Assembly: GCA_021166845.1 (NCBI GenBank)
Contig: JAJPEP010000037.1
Location: 1-33,694, forward strand
Length of the DNA stretch: 33,694 nt
Source of the DNA: Thiobacillus sp.
GTDB lineage: Bacteria > Pseudomonadota > Gammaproteobacteria > Burkholderiales > Thiobacillaceae
Reading direction: 5' to 3'
Both the position numbers and the translations under genes were made by a program. Below the pieces are notes generated by a model. It saw only the letters and a program-made list of their open reading frames with translations. It had not been told where the DNA came from and searched no databases. Below are positions 14,709 through 23,041 of this stretch, in pieces. The first letter of the stretch is position 1, and the number at the start of each line of letters is the position of its first letter.

Positions 14709-15788
14709 ATGAACGCCGCCCAGCACATCGCCACCCTCGGCCAAAGCCTCTGGCTCGACAACCTGTCGCGCAGCCTGCTCCGCGACGGCGCGCTGGCCGC
14801 ATTGATTGCCGGGAACGGCGTGTCGGGCGTGACCTCGAACCCGTCGATTTTCCAGAACGCGCTCGCTAACAGCCCATACTACGCCGACGATCTGGCGCGG
14901 CTGAAAGCCGGCGAGCCGGATGTCGAGCGGCGCTACGAAGCGCTGGTGATCCCGGACATCCAGGCCGCCTGCGACCTGCTGCTGCCGACCTACGAGGCCA
15001 CCGGCGGCAACGACGGCTACGTCAGCCTGGAAGTCGCGCCGCGCTGGGCCTACGATGCCGCGCGCACGGTGGAGGAAGCGCAGCGCCTGTCGGCCGCGGT
15101 CGGTCGCCGCAATCTGCTGGTCAAGGTGCCGGGCACCCCCGAAGGCGTGCGCGCATTCGAGGCGCTGACGGTGCTCGGCATCAACGTCAACGTGACCCTG
15201 CTGTTCTCGGCCGCGCAGGTCAAGGCGGTGTTCGACGCTTACCTGCGCGGGCTCACCGCGCGCGCGCAGGCCGGCGCCGACGTGCGCCGCAGCAAGGCGG
15301 TGGCGAGCCTGTTCCTGTCGCGCGTCGACACCCTGGTCGACACGCAGCTGGCCGCCATCGGCACCGATGAGGCCTTGTCGCTGCGCGGCCGCGCGGCAGT
15401 GGCGATGGCCAAAATCGCCTATCAGGACTATCTGCAAACCTTTCACAGCGCGCCCTTCGCCGCGCTGGCGCAACAGGGCGCGACGCCGCAGTACCTGCTG
15501 TGGGCGAGCACCGGCGTGAAAAACCCGGCCTACCCCGACCTGCTCTACGTCGAACCGCTGATCGGCCGCGAGACCATCAACACCCTGCCCGACAAGACGC
15601 TCGCCGCGCTGGTCGACCATGGCAAGGCGGCGCTCACCCTGGAAACCGGGGCGGACGAGGCCGCCGCGCAGCTGGCCGCGCTCGCGCACCTGGGCGTGAG
15701 CATGGACGCGGTCGGCGAACGCCTGCAGATCGACGGGGTGAACAGTTTCGAGGCGTCGTTTACAAAATTGCTCGAACAGACCGCGTAG
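14709..15788 (+). CDS. tal: transaldolase
   Basis: A 359-residue transaldolase of the longer bacterial type. It moves a dihydroxyacetone unit between sedoheptulose 7-phosphate and glyceraldehyde 3-phosphate in the non-oxidative pentose phosphate pathway. GVTSNPSIFQNAL (about residues 40-52) and the Schiff-base Lys139 in NLLVKVPGTPEG are present, as are INVNVTLLFSAAQ and LLWASTGVKNPAYPDLLYVEPLIG. AAGGA 8 nt before the ATG fixes the start. A 7 bp GC-rich stem-loop follows 36 bp after the stop. Neither gnd nor pgi is in the window. Confidence 0.96.
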   Translation: MNAAQHIATLGQSLWLDNLSRSLLRDGALAALIAGNGVSGVTSNPSIFQNALANSPYYADDLARLKAGEPDVERRYEALVIPDIQAACDLLLPTYEATGGNDGYVSLEVAPRWAYDAARTVEEAQRLSAAVGRRNLLVKVPGTPEGVRAFEALTVLGINVNVTLLFSAAQVKAVFDAYLRGLTARAQAGADVRRSKAVASLFLSRVDTLVDTQLAAIGTDEALSLRGRAAVAMAKIAYQDYLQTFHSAPFAALAQQGATPQYLLWASTGVKNPAYPDLLYVEPLIGRETINTLPDKTLAALVDHGKAALTLETGADEAAAQLAALAHLGVSMDAVGERLQIDGVNSFEASFTKLLEQTA

Positions 15789-15824
15789 ACGCGTTGTTGC
15801 CGCGCGGCTGAATGCAGGCCGGCG

Positions 15825-15841
15825 GCGGGGCGCGGCCCCGC
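15825..15841 (+). terminator. possible 3' stem-loop of the transaldolase gene
   Basis: GCGGGGC-GCG-GCCCCGC, a perfect 7 bp stem with a 3-nt loop. No T-run follows (the next bases are ACCAATCAAAAC), so it may be a 3' stabilising hairpin rather than a true intrinsic terminator. Confidence 0.4.
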
Positions 15842-15978
15842 ACCAATCAAAACAATTTATATTTATATCCTGCAAAAAAATCTTGAATAGACAGGCGGGC
15901 CTGCCGGGAACACGATTGCACTTTCCCCATCTACTTATGGTGTGGGCGCATTCCGCAACCATGACAAGGAGACCCGCC

Positions 15979-16572
15979 ATGACCACAACGTATACCCGTC
16001 TGCCTTCCCGCAATCTCGACAAGGTCGCCGGTCTGCTGCGCCCCGCCTGTGTGTTGCCGGAGCGGGTCGGCCTGGACAATCCGGCGCTCGACGCGATGAC
16101 CGATTTCCGCCGCCTGACCGCTTTCATCGCCACCCCCGGCGACACCGTCAAGCAGGCTGAGGAGCGCATGATCCGCCGCAAGGTGCGCCTGCTGTTCGTG
16201 ATGGACAGCGAGGATCGCGTCGCCGGCCTGATCACCAGCACCGACATCCACGGCGAGAAGCCGATGCAGGTGGTGCAAAGCCGCGGCATCCTCCGCCACG
16301 AAGTGCTGGTGGCCGACATCATGACCCCGGTGGAGCGCCTGGAAGCGGTCGACTTCGACGACATCGCCCACGCCCGCGTCGGCCACGTGCTGGAAACGCT
16401 CAAGGCACGCGGCCGCCAGCACGCGCTGGTGATCGAAAACGTGAAAGGCAAGCAAATGGTGCGCGGCCTGCTGTCGCTGTCGCAGCTGTGCACGCAGCTG
16501 GGCGTCACCATCGAGACCGCCGAGGTGGCGCACACCTTCATCGAGATCGAGCAGCACCTCGCGCACGCCTGA
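15979..16572 (+). CDS. CBS-domain protein
   Basis: A 197-residue protein made essentially of one CBS pair. The first CBS is about 46-95 (FIATPGDTVKQAEERMIRRKVRLLFVMDSEDRVAGLITSTDI), the second about 112-175 (ADIMTPVERLEAVDFDDIAHARV, QHALVIENVKGKQMVRGLLSLSQL). Such modules bind adenine nucleotides and act as sensors on partner proteins. No catalytic domain or membrane segment is attached. AAGGAG 8 nt upstream of the ATG supports the start. The first 40 residues precede the CBS pair and are of unknown role. Likely cytoplasmic; the partner is unknown. Confidence 0.88.
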   Translation: MTTTYTRLPSRNLDKVAGLLRPACVLPERVGLDNPALDAMTDFRRLTAFIATPGDTVKQAEERMIRRKVRLLFVMDSEDRVAGLITSTDIHGEKPMQVVQSRGILRHEVLVADIMTPVERLEAVDFDDIAHARVGHVLETLKARGRQHALVIENVKGKQMVRGLLSLSQLCTQLGVTIETAEVAHTFIEIEQHLAHA

Positions 16573-16606
16573 TCCGCGCACCTGCGACCGGCGGGTCGAT
16601 ATGCGT

Positions 16607-16634
16607 GGATTGCGGCCGAAAATGCCGCCAATCC
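16607..16634 (+). other. stem-loop downstream of the CBS gene
   Basis: GGATTGCGGC pairs with GCCGCCAATCC (one bulged base) across a 7-nt loop. It lies 34 bp after the stop codon. No T-run follows, so its role as terminator is uncertain. Confidence 0.35.
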
Positions 16635-16767
16635 GCGCGGGCCGCGCATCCGTTTCGGGCTTCACGCAGCCCCCAAGGTTTTCCCGCGCGGCGTCTTGTG
16701 CTCAAATCCGGGATTTTCTGTCGCGTCATCCGCGCGCACCGGCAGAACACGAGACCCCGTACAGCAC

Positions 16768-18432
16768 ATGAATATTTCCGTCAGCGAACTGATCGTCCGG
16801 TATCTGGAGCGCCTGGGGATCGACCACATCTTCGGCATGCCGGGCGCGCACGTGCTGCCGATCTACGACCGCCTGCACGACTCCGGCGTGAAGAGCGTGC
16901 TGGTCAAGCACGAGCAGGGCGCGGCCTTCATGGCGGGCGGCTACGCGCGGGTGTCGCATCAGCCTTCCGCCTGCATCGCCACGGCAGGACCGGGCGCGAC
17001 CAACCTCATCACCGGGATCGCCAACGCCTACGCCGAGCGGCTGCCGGTGCTGGCGATCACCGGCGAGACCTCCACCTACATCTTCGGCAAGGGCGGGCTG
17101 CAGGAAAGCACGGGCGAAGGCGGCGCCATCGACCAGGGCGCGCTGTTCGCCAGCATCACCCGCTACCACAAGCTGGTCGAGCGCACCGACTATCTCGGCC
17201 AGGTACTGAACCAGGCCACCCAGGCGCTGCTCGGGCGCGAGCCGGGGCCGGTGCTGCTGTCGATCCCCTACAACGTGCAGAAGGAGCTGGTCGACGACGG
17301 CGTGCTCGAGCAGGTCCATTTTCCCGGCAAGTCGGCAATCCGGCACACGACGCCCACCGCCGAACTCACCGGGCTTTTGCACGCCGCGCACAATCCAGTG
17401 ATTGTCGCCGGCCACGGCTGCATCCAGGCCGGCGCGCGCGACGTCGTCGCTGCGTTCTCTGAACGCTTCAACATCCCGGTCGCCACCAGCCTCAAGGCCA
17501 AGGGCGTGGTGGCCGAGGGCACGCCGCTGTCCTTGGGCTGCCTCGGCGTGACGTCCAACGGCAACGCCTATCGCTATATCGCCGGGCACGCCGACCTGCT
17601 GATATTCCTTGGCGCCGGCTTCAACGAACGCACCAGCTACCTGTGGGATGCCAAGCTGCTGGCCAACAAGAAAATCGCCCAGGTCGACCGCGACGCCGCG
17701 CAGCTCGGCCGCGTGTTCCAGCCGGACGTGGCGATTTGCGGCGACATCCGCGCGACGATGGAAGACGTGTTCGACGTGCTGGAAGCCGACGGCATGCCGC
17801 CCAAATCCCGCGACCTTCTCGATAGCCACCAAGCCGCTTCCGCGCAGCCGGCGGGCGCGAACGTCGCTGCGCAAGCGGAATCCTTCCGCCTGATGCAGGC
17901 GTTTTTCGGCGGACTCGCCCGACGCTTTCCGCACAACGCGCTGGTGTTTGACGACAACATCGTCTTTGCGCAAAGCTACTTCGACGTCTCCGACCGCAAC
18001 CACTACTTCCCGAATTCCGGTATCTCGTCGCTCGGCCACGCGATCCCGGCCGCCATCGGCGCGCGCTGCTTCGCGAAAGACAGCCCCGCCTTCGCCATCC
18101 TCGGCGACGGCGGCTTCCAGATGTGCTGCATGGAAATGATGACGGCGGTGAACTACGGCATTCCGCTCAACGTGGTGGTGATCAACAACGGCACCCTCAG
18201 TCTCATCCGCAAGAACCAGTTCCAGCTCTACGGCGAGCGCTACATCGACTGCGACTTCGCCAACCCCGATTTCGGCCTGCTCGCGCAGTCGTTCGGGGTC
18301 AATCACTACCGCATCGAGAGCGAGGCCGAACTCGACGCCCTGTTCGCCGACGCCGACCTCACCGGCACGATCAACCTCATCGAAATCCTGCTCGACAAAC
18401 ATGTCTTCCCCCGCTACCTGTCGGCTCGCTAG
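16768..18432 (+). CDS. thiamine-diphosphate enzyme, acetolactate synthase-like
   Basis: A 554-residue ThDP-dependent enzyme with the three-domain order of acetolactate synthase/pyruvate oxidase. Glu49 in VKHEQGAAFMAGGYAR activates the cofactor, and GDG at 446-448 with NN at 473-474 forms the ThDP/Mg motif. TAGPGATNLITGIANAYAERLPVLAITG and VLLSIPYNVQKELV are typical of the acetolactate synthase large-subunit family. No regulatory-subunit gene (ilvN/ilvH) follows, so it is probably not the biosynthetic IlvB; it could be a catabolic acetolactate synthase or another 2-keto-acid enzyme. The ATG at 16768 begins the expected N-terminus MNISVSELIVRYLERLGI. The ribosome-binding site is weak. Confidence 0.85.
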   Translation: MNISVSELIVRYLERLGIDHIFGMPGAHVLPIYDRLHDSGVKSVLVKHEQGAAFMAGGYARVSHQPSACIATAGPGATNLITGIANAYAERLPVLAITGETSTYIFGKGGLQESTGEGGAIDQGALFASITRYHKLVERTDYLGQVLNQATQALLGREPGPVLLSIPYNVQKELVDDGVLEQVHFPGKSAIRHTTPTAELTGLLHAAHNPVIVAGHGCIQAGARDVVAAFSERFNIPVATSLKAKGVVAEGTPLSLGCLGVTSNGNAYRYIAGHADLLIFLGAGFNERTSYLWDAKLLANKKIAQVDRDAAQLGRVFQPDVAICGDIRATMEDVFDVLEADGMPPKSRDLLDSHQAASAQPAGANVAAQAESFRLMQAFFGGLARRFPHNALVFDDNIVFAQSYFDVSDRNHYFPNSGISSLGHAIPAAIGARCFAKDSPAFAILGDGGFQMCCMEMMTAVNYGIPLNVVVINNGTLSLIRKNQFQLYGERYIDCDFANPDFGLLAQSFGVNHYRIESEAELDALFADADLTGTINLIEILLDKHVFPRYLSAR

Positions 18433-18462
18433 GGAAGCTCTGATTAATTCGATATGGCTGTT

Positions 18463-18595
18463 CATTGCAAGCGCAGCGAGGCAATCCAGCGTATTTGATC
18501 AAGCAGGCATTTCCGGATTGCCATAAAGGACTCCGGTCCACTATGGGCTAAAGCCATGTGGAATCGTATGCCGCGTCGCTGCGCTCCTTGCAATG
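18463..18595. repeat. CATTGC-type dispersed element with inverted ends
   Basis: The left end CATTGCAAGCGCAGCGAGGC (18463-18482) is matched by the inverted right end at 18573-18595, whose complement reads CATTGCAAGGAGCGCAGCGA; the arms differ by a 2 bp gap and one base. About 90 bp lie between, containing no ORF. This fills the gap between the convergent TPP-enzyme and sensor-kinase genes. It looks like a non-coding MITE-like element of the same family as the single units at 9692 and 13393. Confidence 0.7.
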
Positions 18596-18623
18596 GCAAA
18601 TTTTGAAGCCTGGCGCTGTGCGC

Positions 18624-20003
18624 TTATGACCTTCGCGGCAGCGTCAGTATCGCCTCAAGACCGCCGCATGGACGGTTGCGTAGCAACAGGTCGCCACCGT
18701 GCATTTGTGCGATGTTGCGCGCAATGCCCAAGCCCAGGCCGGTACCGCCGGTATCGCGGCTGCGTGAACTTTCCAGGCGATAAAAGGGTTCGAATACCCG
18801 TTCAAGTTCAGCCCCTGGAATACCCTGACCATTATCCAGGATGCGGATTTGCAGTTGTTTGTCGTGGTCGTCCACGATGATGATTGCGTTTTTTCCGTAT
18901 TTGACGGCGTTGTCGATCAGATTGCCCAGGCATCGCTTCAAGGCTGCCGGCTTGCACGGATAGGGCCGGGCAGCGACGCCCTCCAGACTGACTTGCTGGC
19001 CGATTTCCGCCGCGTCCGCCTGGAGGCTTTCCAGCAAGGCCATGATGTCCATGGGTTGCACCGGCTCAGGGTTGTCGACGCCGCGCATGAAATCCAGGGT
19101 GGCGGCCACCATGGACTCCATTTCCTCCAGGTCCTTTACGAACCGGGCTCTGTGATCATCGTCTTCCAGCAGTTCGGCGCGGAGCCGCAAGCGGGTGATG
19201 GGGGTTTTCAGGTCGTGCGACATGGCTGCGAGAATCCGCGTGCGGTCCTGAATATAGCTGGCCAGGCGTGATTGCATGGTGTTGAAGGCATGCGCCGCGC
19301 GACGCACTTCGGTTGGTCCGGTTTCAATCAGTGGCGGGCTGTTGATGTCCTTTCCCAGTTTCTCCGCGGCGTTGGCGAGGGTGTTAAGGGGGCGCGTGGC
19401 AAGGCGCACGGCGAGTAGCGAAAGAATAATGACCGCGGCGAGCAGGATCAGCAGATTGGACAGCGGGCGGCGAGGCACGGGAAAAGTTTCGCCGGACGGA
19501 AATACACCGAATGAGACCACGGTTCCATCCCGCAAGCGCGTCTCCACTGTGAAGGCTGTTTTCTTCTGTACGTGAGTATTCCTCGCAAGACCGGGTGTGT
19601 TGGCGGCGTGCTGTCCCAAGCGCCATTCCGGGTCGGATGCGGTGACCTCGACAGGCTGCGTTCCCCCGAGCAGGTCGCCCAGCATCATGCGGAAGCTGTC
19701 CGCCTTTCCAAGGTCATCCGGGTTCTGAAGCGCTTGGCTTGAGGGGATTACGCCAAGAGAGACGAGCAGGGTCGGAGAATTGAGAGCCGTCACGAATTTT
19801 TGCCGATCGTCTAAAGCAAGTAAATTCAGCATCCGGATGGCATCGGCGATGCGTTGCGCCGATTCCATGCTGTTCGAGCGAAACAACAAACGGTCGCGTT
19901 CGCGCAAGTGGAAGACGACGCTAATTGATTGCACCAGAATCAGGCCGCCGAGCAGAATCAGAACCATGCGGCTGAAGAGGGATTGTGGCAAGAGTCGCAT
20001 CAT
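18624..20003 (-). CDS. sensor histidine kinase of an OmpR-type two-component system
   Basis: A 459-residue membrane kinase: membrane helix (about 11-31), a periplasmic sensor of about 150 residues (32-180), a second helix (181-200), HAMP (about 200-255), dimerisation/phosphoacceptor helix with His263 in AAMSHDLKTPITRLRLR, then the ATPase domain with N-box LIDNAVKYGKNA, G1 ILDNGQGIPGAE, F-box VFEPFYRLE and G2 GGTGLGLGIARNIAQMHGG. The architecture resembles EnvZ. Its start overlaps the regulator stop (ATGA), so the pair is translated together. The periplasmic domain has no family I recognise. The signal is unknown; envelope-type targets next door suggest an envelope or toxicant stimulus. Confidence 0.93.
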   Translation of the reverse strand: MMRLLPQSLFSRMVLILLGGLILVQSISVVFHLRERDRLLFRSNSMESAQRIADAIRMLNLLALDDRQKFVTALNSPTLLVSLGVIPSSQALQNPDDLGKADSFRMMLGDLLGGTQPVEVTASDPEWRLGQHAANTPGLARNTHVQKKTAFTVETRLRDGTVVSFGVFPSGETFPVPRRPLSNLLILLAAVIILSLLAVRLATRPLNTLANAAEKLGKDINSPPLIETGPTEVRRAAHAFNTMQSRLASYIQDRTRILAAMSHDLKTPITRLRLRAELLEDDDHRARFVKDLEEMESMVAATLDFMRGVDNPEPVQPMDIMALLESLQADAAEIGQQVSLEGVAARPYPCKPAALKRCLGNLIDNAVKYGKNAIIIVDDHDKQLQIRILDNGQGIPGAELERVFEPFYRLESSRSRDTGGTGLGLGIARNIAQMHGGDLLLRNRPCGGLEAILTLPRRS

Positions 20004-20722
20004 TTACCCGTTTCCACCTGCGCCGACAGGATGTAGCCTTCGCCTCGCACCGTCTTGATGATGACGGGTTCCTTGGCATCGTCCGCCAAGCGGTGGCGCA
20101 GGCGGCTCACCTGAACATCGATGCTTCTTTCGAAAGGGTCCGTTCCACGCCCCCGCATCAGGTCCATGAGCTGGTCCCGGCTGAGAATCCGGTTGGGGTG
20201 ATTGAGGAATATCTGGAGCAGGCGGTATTCGGAACCGCTCAGTGGAACCACCATCCCCTGCGGCGAGACGAGTTGACGCGAGATCGTATCCAACGTCCAT
20301 CCGGCAAAGTTAACCCGTGCCGCTGCGTCAATTTCCCTGTTCCCGGGCAAGGCCTTTGCCCGACGCAGGATGCTCTTGATGCGCGCCAGCAGTTCCCGCG
20401 GATTGAAAGGCTTGGGCAGGTAATCATCGGCGCCCATCTCCAGGCCGAGGATGCGATCCATGTCCTCGCCACGGGCGGTGAGCATGATCACCGGGATGTC
20501 GGAGCGCACCCGCAGATTGCGGCACAACACCAGGCCATCGTCTCCCGGCAGCATCAGGTCAAGCACGATCAGATCCACCCGCCCATTATCCAGCGCCGCC
20601 GACATGCCCTTGCCTTCCGCCACGGAGGTGGTCCGATAGCCGTTTTTCTGCAGGTAATTGCTCAGCAGGCCGCGGATCTCGGCATCGTCGTCCACGATAA
20701 GGATGTGTTCTGGTGTCGTCAT
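20000..20722 (-). CDS. OmpR-family response regulator
   Basis: A 240-residue regulator. Receiver domain: acidic cluster DDD at 11-13, phospho-acceptor Asp55 in LIVLDLMLPGDDG, Thr in MLTARGED, Lys104 in YLPKPFNPREL. The winged-helix output domain follows: PLSGSEYRLLQIFLNHPNRILSRDQLMDLMRGR, SIDVQVSRLRHRLADD, and IIKTVRGEGYIL. The segment MDRILGLEMGADDYLPKPFNPRELLARI is very close to OmpR. The mRNA may be nearly leaderless: TATAAA lies 9 nt before the ATG and no Shine-Dalgarno is visible. OmpR-like half-sites lie in front of the gene (20794-20841) and in front of the spy-like gene. Confidence 0.95.
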   Translation of the reverse strand: MTTPEHILIVDDDAEIRGLLSNYLQKNGYRTTSVAEGKGMSAALDNGRVDLIVLDLMLPGDDGLVLCRNLRVRSDIPVIMLTARGEDMDRILGLEMGADDYLPKPFNPRELLARIKSILRRAKALPGNREIDAAARVNFAGWTLDTISRQLVSPQGMVVPLSGSEYRLLQIFLNHPNRILSRDQLMDLMRGRGTDPFERSIDVQVSRLRHRLADDAKEPVIIKTVRGEGYILSAQVETGK

Positions 20723-20735
20723 GATGTTTTTATAC

Positions 20736-20753
20736 CGGGAAACCCAATTCCCG
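20736..20753. promoter_or_regulatory. inverted repeat upstream of the response-regulator gene
   Basis: CGGGAA-ACCCAA-TTCCCG has perfect 6 bp arms and a 6 bp spacer, centred about 22 bp before the regulator start codon and next to its TATAAA box. It could be an operator or a hairpin; nothing fixes which. Confidence 0.35.
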
Positions 20754-20790
20754 TGCGGGGAAATTGTAAGGCAGCGTAACGACCCGGCGC

Positions 20791-20860
20791 CTTGTCACAG
20801 AACGTTACAAAAAAGGCCTGCCCTGACACATGCCCGTTACACCATGGCGGTTAAATACGC
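20791..20860 (+). promoter_or_regulatory. OmpR-type operator and promoter region, copy A (mipA / two-component genes)
   Basis: GTCACA (20794) and GTTACA (20804) form tandem half-sites with exactly 10 bp period; a second pair GACACA (20825) and GTTACA (20836) follows with 11 bp period. Downstream is TTAAATACGC (20851-20860), possibly the -10 region. It lies between the divergent regulator gene and mipA. Copy B at 23981-24050 aligns with it without a gap. Ten-bp spaced GTTACA-like half-sites are the known architecture of OmpR sites. I infer binding by the adjacent regulator and autoregulation. Confidence 0.7.
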
Positions 20861-20915
20861 GTCGCTGAAAAGCAATTATTCATTTTCATTTTGTTTGACC
20901 TGGAGACGCGCCGTC

Positions 20916-20963
20916 ATGACCTCTATCGCTGCAACATCTTGCTGTCGAGACTGCGCCAAATGA
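20916..20963 (+). CDS. possible Cys-rich leader peptide coupled to the mipA-like gene
   Basis: A 15-codon ORF, MTSIAATSCCRDCAK, with GGAG 10 nt upstream. Its TGA overlaps the ATG of the mipA-like gene (20960-20963, ATGA). The mipA-like gene has no good ribosome-binding site of its own, so reinitiation after the leader is plausible. The CCRDC motif could make translation of the leader responsive to cysteine supply or metal. The alternative is that mipA starts at the TTG at 20891 and this frame is meaningless. Confidence 0.35.
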   Translation: MTSIAATSCCRDCAK

Positions 20964-21760
20964 CGTACATCGGGATGGCGAGTGCAGCGGGGTTAACTTT
21001 ACTGATTTCCGCCGCCGGCCGGGCCACGGCGGATGACATGCCGGCCACGCCCGCCGGCCTGCATGGCAGCATCGGCATGGGGGTGGCTGTGATGCCGGAG
21101 TACGAAGGCTCGAACGACTATCGGGCGAGGGCCATGCCGAATATCAACCTCTTCTACGGTGACAGCCTGTTTTTCACCCGGTTGAGCGCGGGCGCCAATC
21201 TCCTGCGTTTCAAAACGGAGCAGGGCGTTGCCATCACTGCCGGACCGCTCCTGGCCCTGCGCCGCGGCCGCGACCAGGACGACAATGCAACGTTGAGCGG
21301 ACTGGGTGACATCGACCCGGGCCTTGATGCAGGCGGCTTTATCCGCTTCCGCAAACAAGCTTGGCACGCTTCCATCGATGTCAGGCAGAACGTCACGAAT
21401 AGCGATGAAGGCGCGACGATAAATCTCTCCGCGGGCCATGGCGTGCGTCTTGGACAAAAGCTCAAACTCCGCGCCAATCTCGAAACAACCTGGGCATCGG
21501 CGGACTATATGAACACCTTCTTCGGCATTAGCGCACTGCAATCGGCGCAATCCGGCATCGCCCAATATGAAGCCGGCTCGGGCTTCAAGAATGCCGGCGC
21601 GAGCATCATGGCCGATTATGCGATGACCCGCGATTGGGCAGGCTTTGCAACCATCCGCTACAAGCGGATTCTGGGTGATGCGGCCGACAGCCCCATCGTC
21701 ACTGACCTCGGCAGCAAAGACCAGGCGTCGGCGGGCGTCGGCATCAAATACCGCTTCTGA
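20960..21760 (+). CDS. MipA/OmpV-family outer-membrane protein
   Basis: A 266-residue outer-membrane beta-barrel. A signal peptide of about 24 residues (cleavage near RATA-DD) is followed by GSIGMGVAVMPEYEGSNDYRARAMPNINLFYGDSLFF, the hallmark opening of MipA/OmpV proteins, and a series of alternating strands ending in GVGIKYRF with a C-terminal Phe, the outer-membrane assembly signal. Family members have been linked to peptidoglycan-enzyme scaffolding (MipA), osmolarity response (OmpV) and antibiotic or metal stress. The ATG at 20960 gives a proper signal peptide; a TTG at 20891 would add 23 residues. The OmpR-type operator lies 100-170 bp upstream, and the TCS genes are divergent. Confidence 0.88.
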   Translation: MTYIGMASAAGLTLLISAAGRATADDMPATPAGLHGSIGMGVAVMPEYEGSNDYRARAMPNINLFYGDSLFFTRLSAGANLLRFKTEQGVAITAGPLLALRRGRDQDDNATLSGLGDIDPGLDAGGFIRFRKQAWHASIDVRQNVTNSDEGATINLSAGHGVRLGQKLKLRANLETTWASADYMNTFFGISALQSAQSGIAQYEAGSGFKNAGASIMADYAMTRDWAGFATIRYKRILGDAADSPIVTDLGSKDQASAGVGIKYRF

Positions 21761-21913
21761 CGAGCATCTTTATCCGCATGGAGGTGAACGGGCATGCCGC
21801 CATGCCTGCCCGCACAGAAATTGTGCACGCGGTGCAAAGCCACTGAACCAACGGTCATGGCAAGGGTGCCACACCCGATCATGAAACTCGCCCTGACCGT
21901 TCCCTTACCCCTG

Positions 21914-21938
21914 CCCTCCCCCGTGCGACGGGAGAGGG
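21914..21938 (+). repeat. CCCTCnCCCG hairpin between mipA and exbB
   Basis: CCCTCCCCCGT-GCG-ACGGGAGAGGG forms an 11 bp stem with one mismatch. The motif resembles the CCCTCTCCC...GGGAGAGGG dispersed hairpins common in proteobacterial genomes. It sits in the 245 bp gap between mipA and exbB; it may tune the 3' end of the mipA message or partly uncouple the genes. The rest of this gap shows no gene. Confidence 0.6.
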
Positions 21939-22005
21939 GGACGTAGGCTCGCGGTGCGAGTTCCGCGTTTATCAAGGAAAAAGAATTTCCCATTCGGAGA
22001 TAAGC

Positions 22006-22653
22006 ATGCAAGACCTGCAAGAAACCTGGATCGCAATAAAACTGGGCGGGATGATCATTGTGCCGCTGTCGTTGCTGGCAATCATCGCCTTGGCCATCAT
22101 GCTTGAGAAGGCATTTATCTATTGGCGTTATGCCCGTCTTCCGCTTGACCTGCTCAGGCTTGCCGAGACGTATGGCTTCGCCTGGGAAGAGCTGGAAAAA
22201 AGGCTTTACGGCTTGAATGACCGCCATTACTTCAGACGCTTTTTCGAGGTGGTGATCGCCAACCGGCGCCGCCCCGCATGGTGGACCGAGTCCCGGGCAG
22301 CGGACGAAGCCCAGTTGATCGAAACCTCCCTTGCCCGCAGGTTGTGGGTGCTGGAAACCATCGTCACAGCCGCACCCTTGCTCGGGCTCATGGGAACCAT
22401 TGGCGGCATGATGGATGCCTTCAAGATCATTGGCGGCAGCGGGGTCGTGAACCCCACCGGCGTGACGGGAGGCGTGGCGCAGGCCCTTATTGCGACCGCA
22501 ATCGGCCTGTTGATCGCGCTGATTGCCCTGTTCGGGTTCAATTACTTCTCGCGTGTGCAATCGCAGACGATGGATGAAATGGAACGCCTCGGCACGCGCC
22601 TGATCGACCACATCCGCCTGGACCAGCAGGGTAACGCCCATGAAGCTGCGTAA
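22006..22653 (+). CDS. exbB: MotA/TolQ/ExbB proton-channel protein
   Basis: A 215-residue inner-membrane protein with three transmembrane segments: about 14-34, 113-139 (VLETIVTAAPLLGLMGTIGGMM) and 158-182 (VAQALIATAIGLLIALIALF), the topology of ExbB/TolQ. The cytoplasmic loop lies between the first two. With ExbD it forms the proton-driven motor that energises TonB- or Tol-type proteins. GGAG lies 7 nt before the ATG. It overlaps exbD by 14 bp, so ExbB and ExbD are translated together. The following gene codes for a TonB-like partner, supporting ExbB rather than TolQ or MotA. Confidence 0.92.
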   Translation: MQDLQETWIAIKLGGMIIVPLSLLAIIALAIMLEKAFIYWRYARLPLDLLRLAETYGFAWEELEKRLYGLNDRHYFRRFFEVVIANRRRPAWWTESRAADEAQLIETSLARRLWVLETIVTAAPLLGLMGTIGGMMDAFKIIGGSGVVNPTGVTGGVAQALIATAIGLLIALIALFGFNYFSRVQSQTMDEMERLGTRLIDHIRLDQQGNAHEAA

Positions 22654-23041
22654 GCCCCGGGCGTACCGCAAGGGACGCATTGAAATCATCCCGATGATCG
22701 ATGTGATGTTCTTCCTGCTGGCAACCTTCATGCTGTCTTCACTTGCCATGCAGAACCTCGATTCGCTGCAAGTGAACCTGCCCCGGGGAAAAGCCGAAAA
22801 ACTCAAAACCGATACGCCGGTCACCCTGACGCTGACCGCCGACAGCAAAATCCTGATCAACCGCACGCCGGTGACCCTGCAAACCCTGGCCGCCACGCTC
22901 GCGCCGCTGCTGAACGATGCGCAGCCCGGCGTGATCGTGTCGGCGGATAATGCCGCGCCGCAGGGCATCGTGGTGCAGGCGATGTTGCAGGCGCAGGCTG
23001 CCGGCGCCAGGAATTTCCTGATCGCGGTAAAACATGAGTGA
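22640..23041 (+). CDS. exbD: ExbD-type energy-transducing protein
   Basis: A 133-residue protein with a short basic cytoplasmic N-terminus, one membrane helix (about 17-38) and a periplasmic domain. The essential proton-carrying residue is Asp21 in IEIIPMIDVMFFLLATFML, matching Asp25 of E. coli ExbD. The periplasmic part (VTLTLTADSKILINRTPVTL, PGVIVSADNAAPQGIVVQAMLQAQAAGARNFLIAV) has the family fold. It overlaps exbB by 14 bp and the next gene by 8 bp, showing a tight operon. Confidence 0.93.
   Translation: MKLRKPRAYRKGRIEIIPMIDVMFFLLATFMLSSLAMQNLDSLQVNLPRGKAEKLKTDTPVTLTLTADSKILINRTPVTLQTLAATLAPLLNDAQPGVIVSADNAAPQGIVVQAMLQAQAAGARNFLIAVKHE

Noticed and set aside
16726..18465. 579-codon open frame on the minus strand
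   Set aside because: It is the antisense shadow of the TPP enzyme gene; no recognisable motif.
20891..20959. TTG start extending the mipA-like protein by 23 residues
   Set aside because: The extension is charged and would bury the signal peptide; the ATG at 20960 gives a normal export signal. Kept only as an alternative.
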